Assembly (NCBI GenBank): GCA_947449735.1
Contig: CANFTB010000005.1
Location: 62,001-126,000 of the forward strand
Length of the DNA stretch: 64,000 nt
Direction of reading: 5' to 3'
From: Chthoniobacteraceae bacterium
GTDB lineage: Bacteria; Verrucomicrobiota; Verrucomicrobiia; Chthoniobacterales; Chthoniobacteraceae
A program made the position numbers and the translations under genes. The notes under the pieces are model-generated. The model was not told where the DNA came from and did no database searches. It was given only the letters and a program-made list of their open reading frames with translations. Positions within the stretch are counted from its first letter, which is position 1, and the number at the start of each line of letters is the position of its first letter. This document shows, piece by piece, positions 10,180 to 19,896 of the stretch.

Positions 10180-10334
10180 GCAGATTTCCCCCAGAGAGCC
10201 AGAGAGTCAAGGCGCCGCCGCCGGTCTCCTGCAAGCAATCCCGCCACAGGCGCCCAAAAACCCGGCCCAAACCGGACTTGAGCCCCGCAATTTTCGGCAC
10301 TAGCTTGACCGGCCGTTTCATCCGGAAGGACCCC

Positions 10335-10577
10335 ATGCTGCAAATCTACATCAAAACTTGGTGCCCATGGTGCGTGGCGGCGCTCGAGACACTCGACGCC
10401 CTGGGCTGCACCTACACCTCTTATGATGTCGAGGAGAACCGGGCCGCAGCCGACAGGATGCGCCTCATCTCCGGCCAGACGCGCGTCCCGACCATGGAGG
10501 CGGACGACCACGTATTGAGCGACTTCGGTCCCGAGGAAATCGCACCCTTCCTCAAAAAACACGGCCTGCTCCACTGA
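10335..10577 (+). CDS. Glutaredoxin-family protein
   Basis: This encodes 80 residues from the ATG at 10335. The active site CPWC is at residues 10-13 and the cis-Pro motif TRVPTME is near 53-59, with the C-terminal GPEEI helix following. It is the compact NrdH/glutaredoxin fold used for dithiol or monothiol exchange in the cytoplasm. I chose this start over the upstream in-frame ATG at 10278 because a GGAAGGA ribosome-binding site sits just before it and the family begins with the beta strand MLQIYIKTWCPWC. It is divergent from glnS. Confidence 0.9.
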   Translation: MLQIYIKTWCPWCVAALETLDALGCTYTSYDVEENRAAADRMRLISGQTRVPTMEADDHVLSDFGPEEIAPFLKKHGLLH

Positions 10578-10675
10578 TCCCCCACCCTGCTGGGGCGCTT
10601 CCCCCACTCCCGCAGCCCCCTCCCGCATAGACAGGCCGCCAATACCCGCAACTTCGCCCCCCGCTCCAAGCCCTC

Positions 10676-11494
10676 ATGTCCTTTGAAATCCTCCTGACAG
10701 CAGGCGCCGTCGTCCTCAGTATCGCATTGCGCAGCTTCGAGCACCCCGTTCTCTTCCGTCTCGGCAACCTGTGCATGCTCGTTGCCTCCTACCTGCTCGG
10801 ATTCTTCATCACCGGGTTCCGCACCGTCGGAATCCTTTGCGCCTCCCTCTGGTTCGTCCTTCCCTGGGTCGACATCCTCACGCGCGTGCGCAGAATGCGC
10901 CTTCCGAAAAAACGCCCGGTCAAACCGCAGCACCCTCCGAATTCGAGCCGCTTCCCAAGCCTTGAAGAACTGACTGAGGAGGCCGAGGCCGAGGGGTTTT
11001 TCGTCGTCGAAGACGCCGGCTGGGACCACGAGGAACAAAGACACTCCGTGCGCCTGCTCTCGCACTCGCACGAACCCGTGCGCGCCGCCATCAACCTGGT
11101 GGAGGGCGAGGAATTCGCCTTTTTTTACATCACCATCAGTTCGAAAACCACGGACGGCTGCATCTGGCACACCTGGAACTATCCCTTTTCACTCAGCCTG
11201 AGACCGTCCCCGAAGTGCAAGATCCAGCGGGTTTCAGACAGCCAGGGCTTTCTGGAAATGCTGGAGTCACACCGCTACTGGCTCAAGGTCAACAAAGTGA
11301 CCAACCCGGAACCCGTACCCGCAGAGCCCGAGACGATCACGGCGGAACTCGAGAGCGAAATGTACGCGCAGGTGGTCCACAATCTGGACTGCGGCCTTCT
11401 TTTGGAAATCGACGAGCACCTCGTGGCGTACTCTTGGAAGGGCTGCTTCTACCTGTGGTTCCAGTTCCTGAAGGAATTCGTGCGGCTCAAATAA
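10676..11494 (+). CDS. Membrane-anchored protein of unknown function
   Basis: This encodes 272 residues. Two or three hydrophobic segments lie at about residues 3-17, 30-48 and 50-64, followed by a basic stop-transfer run (RVRRMRLPKKRPVK). The remaining 190 residues are soluble and look alpha/beta. They include acidic helices (EELTEEAEAEG) and aromatic strands such as CIWHTWNYPFSLSL and CFYLWFQFL. This suggests a cytoplasmic domain tethered to the inner membrane. No family is recognised. It follows the glutaredoxin gene by 98 bases on the same strand and converges with murJ. Confidence 0.7.
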   Translation: MSFEILLTAGAVVLSIALRSFEHPVLFRLGNLCMLVASYLLGFFITGFRTVGILCASLWFVLPWVDILTRVRRMRLPKKRPVKPQHPPNSSRFPSLEELTEEAEAEGFFVVEDAGWDHEEQRHSVRLLSHSHEPVRAAINLVEGEEFAFFYITISSKTTDGCIWHTWNYPFSLSLRPSPKCKIQRVSDSQGFLEMLESHRYWLKVNKVTNPEPVPAEPETITAELESEMYAQVVHNLDCGLLLEIDEHLVAYSWKGCFYLWFQFLKEFVRLK

Positions 11495-11576
11495 CGCTGG
11501 AAAACGACCGCTCCGTTCACTGCCCCCGCTGAACAGACAGGGTATCTTCCCTGGGAGCATGGAGCCCCAGGAGGGG

Positions 11577-13169
11577 CTAGCGCTTTAAACGCCGGCGCAG
11601 TGCGCCCGTAAGATCGTCCATCTCCTCAACGCGGAGCACACGCGCGACCGCAAAAAACACCACCGCGGCCGCCACGATCACGGCACCGAGCTGCAACGCA
11701 TGGACGCCCCGGTTTGAATGGACCCAGTCCGCCGCCATCCAGCGCGCCCCCCCCACACACACGGCGCTCATCGCGGCACCCGCCACGAGAAGCTTGCAGG
11801 TGCCGGAGACCAGCTGCCCAGTTTCGAGCGAACCGGTGGCCTTGCGCATCAAAAGATAAAGCGCCACAAAGTTGCAGATCGCGACGCAGCCCGTCGAGAG
11901 AGCCAGCCCCCTGTGGCCCATCCCGAGGTGAAACGTGAAAAACCAGTTCAGCAGCAGGTTCGCCCCGATCGCCCCGAAACTCACCATCATCGGCGTCGTC
12001 CGCCGGTCGATCGCGTAGAAGGCCGGCGCCAGCACCTTGATTCCCGAATACGCCGCCAGCCCCACCGCGTAAAACTTCAGGGCGGAGGCCGTCTGCAGCG
12101 TCGCCTCCGCGTCGAACTTTCCAGACTCGTAGATCAACGAAATGATCGGCTCCGCCAGAAACACCAGCCCGAGTGTAGAGGGGATCGTCAGCAGCAGCCC
12201 CAGCCGGAGGCCCTTTGCCAGCGTACTCCGGAGCCCCTCCGTATCCCCCGCCCCCGCGTGGCGCGCCACCAGGGGAAGCGTCACCGTTCCAATGGCGACG
12301 CCGAAGAGGCCGAGCGGCAGCTGCATCAGGCGGAAGGCGTAGTCCAGCCAGCTCACCGGCCCGTCCCCGGGGATGTGCGAGGCGAACTTCTGGTTGATCA
12401 TCACGTTCACCTGCACCGCGCTTGCGGCAATCACCGCGGGTCCCATCAACCGCAACACGCTCCGCACGCCCTCGTCGTTCCAGCGGAAGTCAGGCCGGAA
12501 CCGGTACCCCACGCGGAACAGCGCCGGAAACTGCGCCACGAGCTGCGCGCATCCCCCGATCAGAGTTCCGATGGCAAGGCCGATCAAAGACCTCGGACCG
12601 AACTCGGGGTCAATCCACCACGCAAGCCCGACGCCGCCGGCGATGGAACCGATGTTGAAAAAGCTCGAGGCCATCGCGGGCGCTCCAAACACGTCCTTTG
12701 AGTTGAGAAGCCCCATCACCAGTGCCGCCAGGGAGACGAACAGGATGAACGGAAACATGATCTGCGTGAGCAGCATCGTCAGCGCGGCCTTCTCGGGACT
12801 GAAGCCGCCCGCGAGCGTGTCCACCAAAAGGGGCGCCAGAAACACCCCCACAATCACCACCACGCTCAACACCAGCGTCGCCAGCGTCGCCACCTTGTTC
12901 GCCAGCGCCCACGCCGACTCATCGTCCCCCTGCGCCGTCTTTTTTGAAAACACGGTTACAAAAGCCGTCGAAAGCGCCCCCTCCGCGAACAGGTCCCGCA
13001 GCAGGTTCGGGATCCGAAACGCCGACTTGAACGCGTCCATCGCGAAGCCCGCGCCGAACAAACGCGCGAGAATGAGCTCGCGCGCCAGCCCCAGCAAGCG
13101 GCTGCACAAAACGGCCAGCCCCACAATTCCGGCTGCCCTGGTATTGATTTGACGACGGGATGTACTCAC
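11577..13169 (-). CDS. murJ: Lipid II flippase MurJ
   Basis: This encodes 530 residues with about 14 hydrophobic helices, the MVF/MATE-like layout of MurJ. It moves lipid II across the inner membrane for peptidoglycan synthesis. The N-terminal signature (GLARELILARLFGAGFAMDA) and the early FRIPNLLRDLFAEGALS segment, with the Arg and Asp/Glu residues that line the cavity, are clear. It is the last of three leftward envelope genes (alr, PBP, murJ), 61 bases after the PBP. A short hairpin, AGCCCC-AGGA-GGGGCT at 11563-11578, overlaps its stop codon. Confidence 0.96.
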   Translation of the reverse strand: MSTSRRQINTRAAGIVGLAVLCSRLLGLARELILARLFGAGFAMDAFKSAFRIPNLLRDLFAEGALSTAFVTVFSKKTAQGDDESAWALANKVATLATLVLSVVVIVGVFLAPLLVDTLAGGFSPEKAALTMLLTQIMFPFILFVSLAALVMGLLNSKDVFGAPAMASSFFNIGSIAGGVGLAWWIDPEFGPRSLIGLAIGTLIGGCAQLVAQFPALFRVGYRFRPDFRWNDEGVRSVLRLMGPAVIAASAVQVNVMINQKFASHIPGDGPVSWLDYAFRLMQLPLGLFGVAIGTVTLPLVARHAGAGDTEGLRSTLAKGLRLGLLLTIPSTLGLVFLAEPIISLIYESGKFDAEATLQTASALKFYAVGLAAYSGIKVLAPAFYAIDRRTTPMMVSFGAIGANLLLNWFFTFHLGMGHRGLALSTGCVAICNFVALYLLMRKATGSLETGQLVSGTCKLLVAGAAMSAVCVGGARWMAADWVHSNRGVHALQLGAVIVAAAVVFFAVARVLRVEEMDDLTGALRRRLKR

Positions 13170-13230
13170 TTGGGTTAACTTGAAACAGATGTCAGCGCGT
13201 GGCGAACTGCTTTTCGCACGGGCCTGGCTC

Positions 13231-15375
13231 CTACGGCCGGAAAGGTTTCAACACCGGTTCCACCCGGGGCGGCGCTTCGGCCCCGCGGACCGCCTCGACC
13301 TTCGGGGGGGCCGCACTCGCTGGATTATCCGCTGGATTCACCGCCTGCACCTGCGGCGGCCGCCCGCTTGAACCGCGCGCCTCTGCGGCAGCGGCAGTCC
13401 ACTGCTGCAGTGTCACCGACGGGCCCGGGTCTCCCCCTCCACGCAACACTGAGGCTGGGTAACGCGGTTCAGTTGCGGCATTCATCACCTCCACCCACAC
13501 GGGCAGCGCCATCGTCGCGCCGTAGCCCTGGGCCACGGTGCGCTGCGGCTTGTCAAACCCCACCCAAACCCCAGCCGTCAGACTGCTTGTAAAGCCGACA
13601 AACCAGGCGTCCTTGTAGTCGTCCGTCGTGCCCGTCTTGCCCGCCGCCGGTTTCTTGAAACCCGCAGCCCTGGCAGTCGCCGCAGTCCCCCGGTCGAAAA
13701 CCTTGGTCAACACCCCCGTCAGCGTCGCACACGCCCCCGGCTGCAATACCGCCTTCGACGGCGCCTGCGCCCGGTACAAAGTCGTCCCCCCGGCATCATC
13801 AATGCGCTCGATCAAGTACGGCTGCCTGAGCCGTCCCCCGTTTGGAAACACCGTGTACGCGTTTGTCATTCGGAGGAGACTGGCTTCAAACGCCCCAAGA
13901 TAAGCGGACGGCCGTAGCGGCATCTTTTCCAACCCCACCGCACCCGCCACCCGGCCCACCTCGGTGAGCCCCGCCTGCTCGCCCACGCGCACCGTCACCG
14001 TATTCCGGGACTGTACCAACCCGTCCTCAGCGGTCATCGGTCCTTTGAAGGTTCCGTCCGAATTGCCCGGCGACCAGTTGGCTGCGCCCTTGACCTCGCC
14101 CTTCTGGATGGGACCGTCGTTCACCATCGTTCCGGGAGAAAGTCCCCGGCCAAAGGCGGCCAGATACACGAACGATTTGAACGTGGACCCCACCGGCCGC
14201 TCCGAAAGCAACGCCCGGTTGTAGCGGCTGTCCGCGTACTCCCTCCCGCCCACGAGCGAGCGAATGCCGCCCGTCCGGTTGTCGATCACCACCACGGCCC
14301 CTTGAATGTAGGCCGGCTCCAGTTCCGCCTCCCTCGCCTCCTTCGTGAAGTCGGCCTTCTTGGGATGGTTGTACTTTGGCTGTGACTCGATTTTTGTCAG
14401 GTGGTTGTTCAGTGCCGTCTGCGCTGTGTCCTGCAGCACGGGATCTATGGAGGTGTAGATTCTCAACCCGCTCTCCAGTACCTGGTCCTCGGTAAGAACC
14501 TTGTTCAACTCCCGCAACACAGCGTCCATCACGTAGTTCTCCTGCACCGTGAGCCGCTTCTTTGGATTGAGCACTATCGCCGCCTCGCGCGCGGCATCGG
14601 CCTGCGCCTGCGGAATCATCTCCATCTTGACCATCCGCTCCAAAACAGTGTCCCGCTGCCTGATCGCGCCGGCATAGTTATTCAAGGGTGAAAACCTCGA
14701 GGGACCGCGAATAATACCCGAAAGCATGGCAGCCTCGCCAAGCGTCAGCTCCGAGGCGTGCTTGTTAAAGTACGCCTGGCAGGCCGTCTCCACGCCGAAC
14801 ACGCCGGCTCCGAAGTAAATCCGGTTCATATAATGCTCCAGGATTTCGTCCTTCGAGAAATACCGCTCTATCCTAACCGAAACAAAAGCCTCCAAGATCT
14901 TGCGATGCATGTTTTTCCCGCCCAGCGGGAAGGAATTCCGCGCAAGCTGCTGGGTCAGCGTGCTGGCCCCCTGCGCCGCCGAACCCGAAACGGCGTTCCG
15001 CACCACGGCCCGCGCGATCCCCACCGGATCAACGCCGGAATGCTTGTAAAAGCGGGAGTCCTCCCGGGCCAGAAGCGCCTTGATGAAAAAGGGCGAAACC
15101 TGCTTCAGCGGAACCACCAGCCGGTTCTCCCCCTGCAGGCGCCCGTACGGCTTGCCGTCCCTGTCAAACACGGTGGACCGCTCCCGGATCTGCTGCACGT
15201 CGCTCATGTCCAACTGCGCAGCCCAAAACGCGTACACTCCCCCGACCACGGCCCCGAACAAGGCCCCCCACATGGTCAGAAACAACAGCAACCTCCGCAC
15301 CCGGCCGCCGGAGCGGCCCTTGGGCTGCGCCCCTGGGGAGCGCGGACGACGGGGGGGATGGGAAGGGGGCGGCAC
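13231..15375 (-). CDS. Bifunctional class A penicillin-binding protein (PBP1a type)
   Basis: This encodes 714 residues. A Pro/Arg-rich cytoplasmic N-terminus leads to one membrane helix at about 28-50. The GT51 glycosyltransferase domain (about 70-245) has EDSRFYKHSGVD with the catalytic Glu, and GASTLTQQLARNSF. The transpeptidase domain (about 330-650) has SxxK in GSTFKS, SxN in QSRNTV and KTG in GKTGTTDDYKDAW. It polymerises and cross-links peptidoglycan. The C-terminal 60 residues are Pro/Ala-rich and probably disordered. It lies between alr and murJ on the same strand. Intact peptidoglycan machinery argues against a wall-less lifestyle. Confidence 0.96.
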   Translation of the reverse strand: MPPPSHPPRRPRSPGAQPKGRSGGRVRRLLLFLTMWGALFGAVVGGVYAFWAAQLDMSDVQQIRERSTVFDRDGKPYGRLQGENRLVVPLKQVSPFFIKALLAREDSRFYKHSGVDPVGIARAVVRNAVSGSAAQGASTLTQQLARNSFPLGGKNMHRKILEAFVSVRIERYFSKDEILEHYMNRIYFGAGVFGVETACQAYFNKHASELTLGEAAMLSGIIRGPSRFSPLNNYAGAIRQRDTVLERMVKMEMIPQAQADAAREAAIVLNPKKRLTVQENYVMDAVLRELNKVLTEDQVLESGLRIYTSIDPVLQDTAQTALNNHLTKIESQPKYNHPKKADFTKEAREAELEPAYIQGAVVVIDNRTGGIRSLVGGREYADSRYNRALLSERPVGSTFKSFVYLAAFGRGLSPGTMVNDGPIQKGEVKGAANWSPGNSDGTFKGPMTAEDGLVQSRNTVTVRVGEQAGLTEVGRVAGAVGLEKMPLRPSAYLGAFEASLLRMTNAYTVFPNGGRLRQPYLIERIDDAGGTTLYRAQAPSKAVLQPGACATLTGVLTKVFDRGTAATARAAGFKKPAAGKTGTTDDYKDAWFVGFTSSLTAGVWVGFDKPQRTVAQGYGATMALPVWVEVMNAATEPRYPASVLRGGGDPGPSVTLQQWTAAAAEARGSSGRPPQVQAVNPADNPASAAPPKVEAVRGAEAPPRVEPVLKPFRP

Positions 15376-15462
15376 AGCGAGAGCTTATTTTTTTTGATAG
15401 ACTAGTCCAACCGGACCCGCCTCGTAACACTTTTATCACTTCACGCCGCGCCAGCGTCTTTT

Positions 15463-16581
15463 TCAGTCCACGCCCAGCCGCCTCACACGCGGGCCGATCC
15501 CGGTGAAAATCTCCCACGGGATCGTCCCGGCGTTCCGCGCAAGCTCGCCCACCGTCACGGCCTGCCCTCCTTCCTCCCCGAGCAAAACAACCTCAGATCC
15601 GGGCGCTGCGTCCCCCGCTGCCGTCACGTCCACCATGATCTGGTCCATCGTCACGCGCCCCAACACCGCACACCGACTCCCCCCCACCAACACCTCCGCC
15701 CCGCGGCCGGAAAGGTGCCGCCGAAAACCGTCGGCGTATCCCACCGTCACCGTCGCCACCCGCGTCGGTTTCTCCGTCACAAAAGTCCGTCCGTACGAAA
15801 CGCTCCGTCCGACCCCGAAATCCCGCACCAGACTCACCCTCGCCTTCCAGCGCATCACCGGACGCAGCTCGGACTGAAACTCGGGAAGGGGGGAACATCC
15901 GTAAAGAGCCAGACCGGCCCGGTAAAGCTCGCCCGCTGATTCCGAGTAACCAATCACGCCTGCGCTATTGGCGATATGCGCGGGGCCATGCACCAGCCCC
16001 CTGCCGCGCAATTCCGCGGTCAACCGCGCAAACAAATCCGCCTGCGCCCTCGTGTAGCCCTCCTCCTCGTCAGCGGACGGAAAGTGAGAGCCCACCCCGC
16101 ACACTCGCACTCCCTCAACTCCGCTTAAAGCCTGTGCCAGCCCGACTGCATCCCTCTCCCAAACCCCGATCCTGCCCATCCCAGTGTCCACCGCCAGATG
16201 GACGGGCGTCGGCGGCCTCCCCGGACCAGCGGCAAAATGGGCAGCCTCCTCGTAACTCGAGATCATCGGCACAAACCCCTCGCGCACCACACGTGAGCGC
16301 TCAAAAGGCAGCACCGGACCCAAGATCAAAACAGGATGCCCGGGAGCCAGACAGCGCACGGCCAGAGCCTCCTCCAGATTTGCAACGGCGAACCACTGTA
16401 CACCTCCGGCAATAGCTTCCACCGCAATATCCAATCCATGCCCATAGGCGTCCGCCTTCACCACGGCCATCAATGCGGCACCTGCTGGCGCGGCCCGGCG
16501 CAAAGCCGCCACGTTCTGCCGGAACGCGCTCCGGCTGACTTCGACCCAACAACGCTCACCCTCTGTTGATTGCTCGTGCAC
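15463..16581 (-). CDS. alr: Alanine racemase
   Basis: This encodes 372 residues, the normal length. It is a PLP enzyme that interconverts L- and D-alanine for peptidoglycan stems. The PLP-binding Lys is in VVKADAYGHG near residue 44. The catalytic Tyr of the second domain is in GRSVSYGRTF near 267, and MDQIMVDVT near 315 is also typical. It is the first gene of the leftward alr, PBP, murJ block, 87 bases before the PBP. There is no signal peptide. The 210 bases upstream (16582-16791) separate it from a divergent gene and presumably hold the promoters for both. Confidence 0.97.
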   Translation of the reverse strand: MHEQSTEGERCWVEVSRSAFRQNVAALRRAAPAGAALMAVVKADAYGHGLDIAVEAIAGGVQWFAVANLEEALAVRCLAPGHPVLILGPVLPFERSRVVREGFVPMISSYEEAAHFAAGPGRPPTPVHLAVDTGMGRIGVWERDAVGLAQALSGVEGVRVCGVGSHFPSADEEEGYTRAQADLFARLTAELRGRGLVHGPAHIANSAGVIGYSESAGELYRAGLALYGCSPLPEFQSELRPVMRWKARVSLVRDFGVGRSVSYGRTFVTEKPTRVATVTVGYADGFRRHLSGRGAEVLVGGSRCAVLGRVTMDQIMVDVTAAGDAAPGSEVVLLGEEGGQAVTVGELARNAGTIPWEIFTGIGPRVRRLGVD

Positions 16582-16791
16582 ACCCTTTTATTAGCCGCAC
16601 GATGGAATAGGCAAAAGAGCGTTCTTCGACGCCGATTTCAGCGTCAACCGCTGCCCCCCGCTTTCCCGCGGGTGCACCGGCCTAGATCTGCAAGCCGGAC
16701 AGCATGCCCCGACCCCTAGATCCCATCAGGCTTGCCCCTAGACAACGCTTCAATCCTGTGTCATTTATCCAGTCAAATCTTGAATCCTTTT

Positions 16792-17316
16792 ATGCGCCGA
16801 ACATTCATTTGCGCCTTTGTTTCGCTCCTGGCCGCCTCCCTGCTTCAGGCAGCGGAAAGCACTCCGGCAACCTCGGGCACTGGATCTCAAAAATCATCTT
16901 CAAAAACAACGGAGTCAACAGGTTCCACCCAGAAGAAATCGGCCGAAAAACCCGCCGCTGAAACTGCCAAAGCATCCGTAGAGGCGTCTAAAGAACCTTC
17001 CAAGGAAGCCTCCAAAACCAAAAAGGCTACGAAAGATTCCAAAGAAAAGTCCGCCTCCTCGGACCGTCCGCCCGCCACGGAAGACGAGCGCTTCTCCTCC
17101 GCCCGCGCCGCAGCTTCCGAGGACAAGGTCGTCTCCGAACTCCGAGCCAAGGCCGACACGGCGAAAACACAGGAGGCCGCCACCCGGGCAATGCGCGCCT
17201 ACATGCGGGGCCTCTACAGCAAGATGCGCGCAATCGAACCCTCCCTTCAGGAGCGGATTAACATGACCGAAGCCGCCGCCCTCCGCGCGCTGCCGCAGAC
17301 CGCCCAGGCCCAGTAG
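16792..17316 (+). CDS. Secreted low-complexity Lys/Ser/Ala-rich protein
   Basis: From ATG at 16792 it encodes 174 residues: a signal peptide (MRRTFICAFVSLLAASLLQA), a Ser/Thr/Lys/Ala-rich middle (about 22-110, with repeats of the type EASKEPSKEASK), and a helical C-terminus (about 111-174) with KMRAIEPSLQERINM. I rejected the in-frame ATG at 16732 because it would put 20 polar residues before a clear signal peptide. The basic central part could bind polyanions such as DNA or lipopolysaccharide, but that is only inference. No family is recognised. Confidence 0.65.
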   Translation: MRRTFICAFVSLLAASLLQAAESTPATSGTGSQKSSSKTTESTGSTQKKSAEKPAAETAKASVEASKEPSKEASKTKKATKDSKEKSASSDRPPATEDERFSSARAAASEDKVVSELRAKADTAKTQEAATRAMRAYMRGLYSKMRAIEPSLQERINMTEAAALRALPQTAQAQ

Positions 17317-17427
17317 CCGTCCTTGCCGCAGAGGCCTGGAATCAAGTTCGCCAGCACCCGCCCGCAGCATTCGCCCCCCTGTACCCGCCCGCTTGGCGTC
17401 CGGGCGGCGATCCCCCGCCGCTAGAAA

Positions 17428-17859
17428 ATGAACGTCCTTGCGTCGCACGCCGCAATCAGCCTTTCACTCGCCTCCGTCCTTTGGGTGGTTCAGCTGGTCG
17501 TCTACCCGGCGTTCCGTTTCATCGACCCTGAGCACTTCGCCAACTGGCATTACAGATACACGGGCGCCATCACGTGGGTGGTGGCACCCCTCATCCTCCT
17601 GCAAACGGCCGGCGTTGCGGCGCGGCTGCTTTTTCTGGATCACCCCGATATCCTCTGGTCGGCGGAATGCCTCTGCACCCTCCTCGCCTGGGCCGTGACC
17701 GGGTTTGTTTCCGTTCCGCTCCACGCGAAACTTCAGAACCAGAGGGATGAGCGCATCATGAAAACACTGGTCCAGTCGAACTGGCTCAGAACCGCAGCCT
17801 GGTCGCTTTCCGCCGTGTGCAGCTGGATCGCAGCCTCCACCCCTCCCGCCCAGCTCTGA
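17428..17859 (+). CDS. Four-helix integral membrane protein, unknown function
   Basis: This encodes 143 residues with four hydrophobic segments at about 7-28, 47-68, 77-98 and 118-136. Conserved-looking polar positions are HFANWHYRYTG between helices 1 and 2 and QSNWLRTAAWS before helix 4. The layout resembles small DUF1772/DUF4149-like membrane proteins with a Trp-Arg motif before the last helix, although I cannot name the family. It ends 16 bases before the end of the convergent pseudopilin gene, so the two share a very short terminator region. Confidence 0.7.
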   Translation: MNVLASHAAISLSLASVLWVVQLVVYPAFRFIDPEHFANWHYRYTGAITWVVAPLILLQTAGVAARLLFLDHPDILWSAECLCTLLAWAVTGFVSVPLHAKLQNQRDERIMKTLVQSNWLRTAAWSLSAVCSWIAASTPPAQL

Positions 17860-17874
17860 GGAGTCTCTGTCTCT

Positions 17875-18486
17875 CTACCAGTTCGCAATCCACGCCCTTT
17901 CGTTGGCGTCGGAATTGGCGGTGCTCCAGAAGTCGTAGGTGATGTTGTGACCGGCACTGGGGTCATCCTGCAACCCCGACTGCAATACCTTCTGCCGCTT
18001 GGTCGAATAACCGTACGGCTTGCCCCAGGGATCCCTGATGAACACCACCTTGCCCGAATCAATCTGCAGAAGCGAGGGGGCGAAGTTGTAATAACTCACC
18101 GGAGCCGATGCAGCCGTTCCCGCACCCGTGGACTCATTGGCATCGGGCCGGCCGTCCAAGTTGGCATCGCCCGAAAGCATCGTGTAAAACGCGAGATTCG
18201 CCGGCTTGTAAGCCGATGCGTCGGCCGCCCCCATTCCTGAGGTGAGCGAAGAGAGGTCGTCCGTCTCCGCTGAACGGGGATAAACAGCATTGTCAGCCTT
18301 GTACGCCTCCGCGGCTGCGGCGAAAGCTGCGATCTGCCCCTCCACGCGGCTGCGGTTAGACTTGCTCTGAGCGTACCGCTGAACCCCCAGCACCATCGAC
18401 ATCAACATGCCCATGATGCCGATCACCACCAGCAGCTCCACCAGCGTAAACGCACTGTTTCTGTGACTCCGTGAAATTCGCATCAT
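17875..18486 (-). CDS. Type II secretion/type IV pilus-like pseudopilin
   Basis: This encodes 203 residues. The class III prepilin signal is clear: basic leader MMRISRSHRNSA, then FTLVELLVVIGIMGMLMSMV with the Glu at +5 of the mature protein. It would be cleaved and N-methylated by a prepilin peptidase and assembled into a pseudopilus. The residue before the cleavage site is Ala rather than the usual Gly. The C-terminal domain ends with a GspG-like arrangement: a PWGKPYGYS loop then DDPSAGHNITYDFWS, which resembles the major-pseudopilin calcium/loop region. It is the last gene of a leftward ATPase-ATPase-GspF-pilin operon, 60 bases after gspF. Confidence 0.9.
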   Translation of the reverse strand: MMRISRSHRNSAFTLVELLVVIGIMGMLMSMVLGVQRYAQSKSNRSRVEGQIAAFAAAAEAYKADNAVYPRSAETDDLSSLTSGMGAADASAYKPANLAFYTMLSGDANLDGRPDANESTGAGTAASAPVSYYNFAPSLLQIDSGKVVFIRDPWGKPYGYSTKRQKVLQSGLQDDPSAGHNITYDFWSTANSDANERAWIANW

Positions 18487-18546
18487 TCTAGGGGGAAAAG
18501 TTTTAGAGATTCATTCTGGCCGTCGCGCGCAGGGCCGGCGCGCCTG

Positions 18547-19866
18547 CTATCCTCCACCCGGAGCGCTCATGTTTTTGAGCAGATCCACCATCGGCAAAAA
18601 GAGCGCGATGACGATCGTCCCCACCACCAGGGCCAAAAACACAATCATCAGGGGCTCCATGAGCGAAGTCAGCGCATCCACCGTGTTGTCCACCTCGTCG
18701 TCAAAAACATCCGCCACCTTCAAAAGCATGTCCGGCAACTGGCCGGTCTCCTCACCCACGTCCACCATCGAAATTACCATCGGCGGAAACACCCCGCTCG
18801 CCTCGAGGGGCGTCACGATCGACTCCCCCTCCTTGACCGCGTCGTGCACCTTCGTGACGGCATCCATGATCACCGAATTTCCCGCCGTCTCACGGGTGAT
18901 CGTCAGCGCCTGCAGAATCGGAACGCCGCTCGTCACCAAGGTTCCGAGGGTGCGGCTAAACCTGGAGATGGAGCTCTTACGGGTGAGATCTCCAAAAAGC
19001 GGAAGCTTGAGCGCGAGCTGGTCCAAAATGACCCGCCCCTTTGCAGAACTGGAAAACACCTTCCACCCCGCCGCGGCCGCAATCACCACGCCCAATACGA
19101 TGTACCAATTCGAGACAATGCTGCCGCTGAGGCCCATGATGAAACGGGTCAGATCCGGAAGCGGCTTGTTGCCCAGGAGGTCCTTAAAGATCTGCTCAAA
19201 CTTCGGCACGATGAACGCCAGCAGGAAGATCAGGATGATCACGGCAATGCTCAGCACGATCACCGGGTACGTCATCGCGGACACCACCTTGTTCCTCAGC
19301 TTCTGCGCCTTTTCCTGAAACTCAGCCAGCCGGTTCAACACGATCTCCAACACACCGCCCAACTCCCCGGCCTTCACCATGTTCACGTACAGCCGGTTGA
19401 ACACCTTAGGATGGGATGCGAGCGACTCAGAAAACGTCCCCCCGCCCTGGACCCCCTCGCTGATGGAGGTGATGACCTTCTTGAGAACAGGATCCTTCTC
19501 CTGCTTTCCAAGCACGTCCAGGCCGCGCAGCAGGGGCAGTCCGGCGTCGATCAGGGTCGCCAGCTGGCGCGTGAAGATCATGAGCACCTTGCCTTCGACC
19601 GTCGTCTTTTCAAAAAACTTGATCCCCTCCCCCTTGGCCTTCGCCTTCACCTTTGGCGCCGCCACAGCCACCGCAACAGCAGCCCCAGAACTCTTCGCTG
19701 ACTTTGCCACGGCCACCGCCGCCGACTTCCCCGCCTCAGTCACGCTTGTCGGGAAAAAACCCGATTTGCGCAGCAAAGCCACCGCCTCGTTTGTCGAGGC
19801 CGCATCCATGACTCCTCGGGCCTCCTGGCCGGCGGCGTCCAACGCTACGTATTCAAACTTGGGCAT
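18547..19866 (-). CDS. gspF: Type II secretion/type IV pilus inner-membrane platform protein (GspF/PilC)
   Basis: This encodes 439 residues. An N-terminal MPKFEYVALDAAGQEARG segment is typical, followed by an Ala/Lys-rich linker (about 50-80) and two T2SSF domains at about 100-225 and 305-430. Each ends in a membrane helix, and a third hydrophobic segment at about 245-270 completes the platform topology. The motif FTRQLATLIDAGLPLLRGL is diagnostic. It transmits ATPase motion to pilin assembly. It lies 30 bases after the second GspE gene and 60 before the pseudopilin. Confidence 0.96.
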   Translation of the reverse strand: MPKFEYVALDAAGQEARGVMDAASTNEAVALLRKSGFFPTSVTEAGKSAAVAVAKSAKSSGAAVAVAVAAPKVKAKAKGEGIKFFEKTTVEGKVLMIFTRQLATLIDAGLPLLRGLDVLGKQEKDPVLKKVITSISEGVQGGGTFSESLASHPKVFNRLYVNMVKAGELGGVLEIVLNRLAEFQEKAQKLRNKVVSAMTYPVIVLSIAVIILIFLLAFIVPKFEQIFKDLLGNKPLPDLTRFIMGLSGSIVSNWYIVLGVVIAAAAGWKVFSSSAKGRVILDQLALKLPLFGDLTRKSSISRFSRTLGTLVTSGVPILQALTITRETAGNSVIMDAVTKVHDAVKEGESIVTPLEASGVFPPMVISMVDVGEETGQLPDMLLKVADVFDDEVDNTVDALTSLMEPLMIVFLALVVGTIVIALFLPMVDLLKNMSAPGGG

Positions 19867-19896
19867 AGGTCAGGTCTCGGTGGGCAAATCTTTCAA

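Noticed and set aside
8593-10281. A 562-codon plus-strand ORF antisense to glnS
   Set aside because: Same type of GC-driven shadow; glnS has clear HIGH and KMSKS motifs on the other strand.
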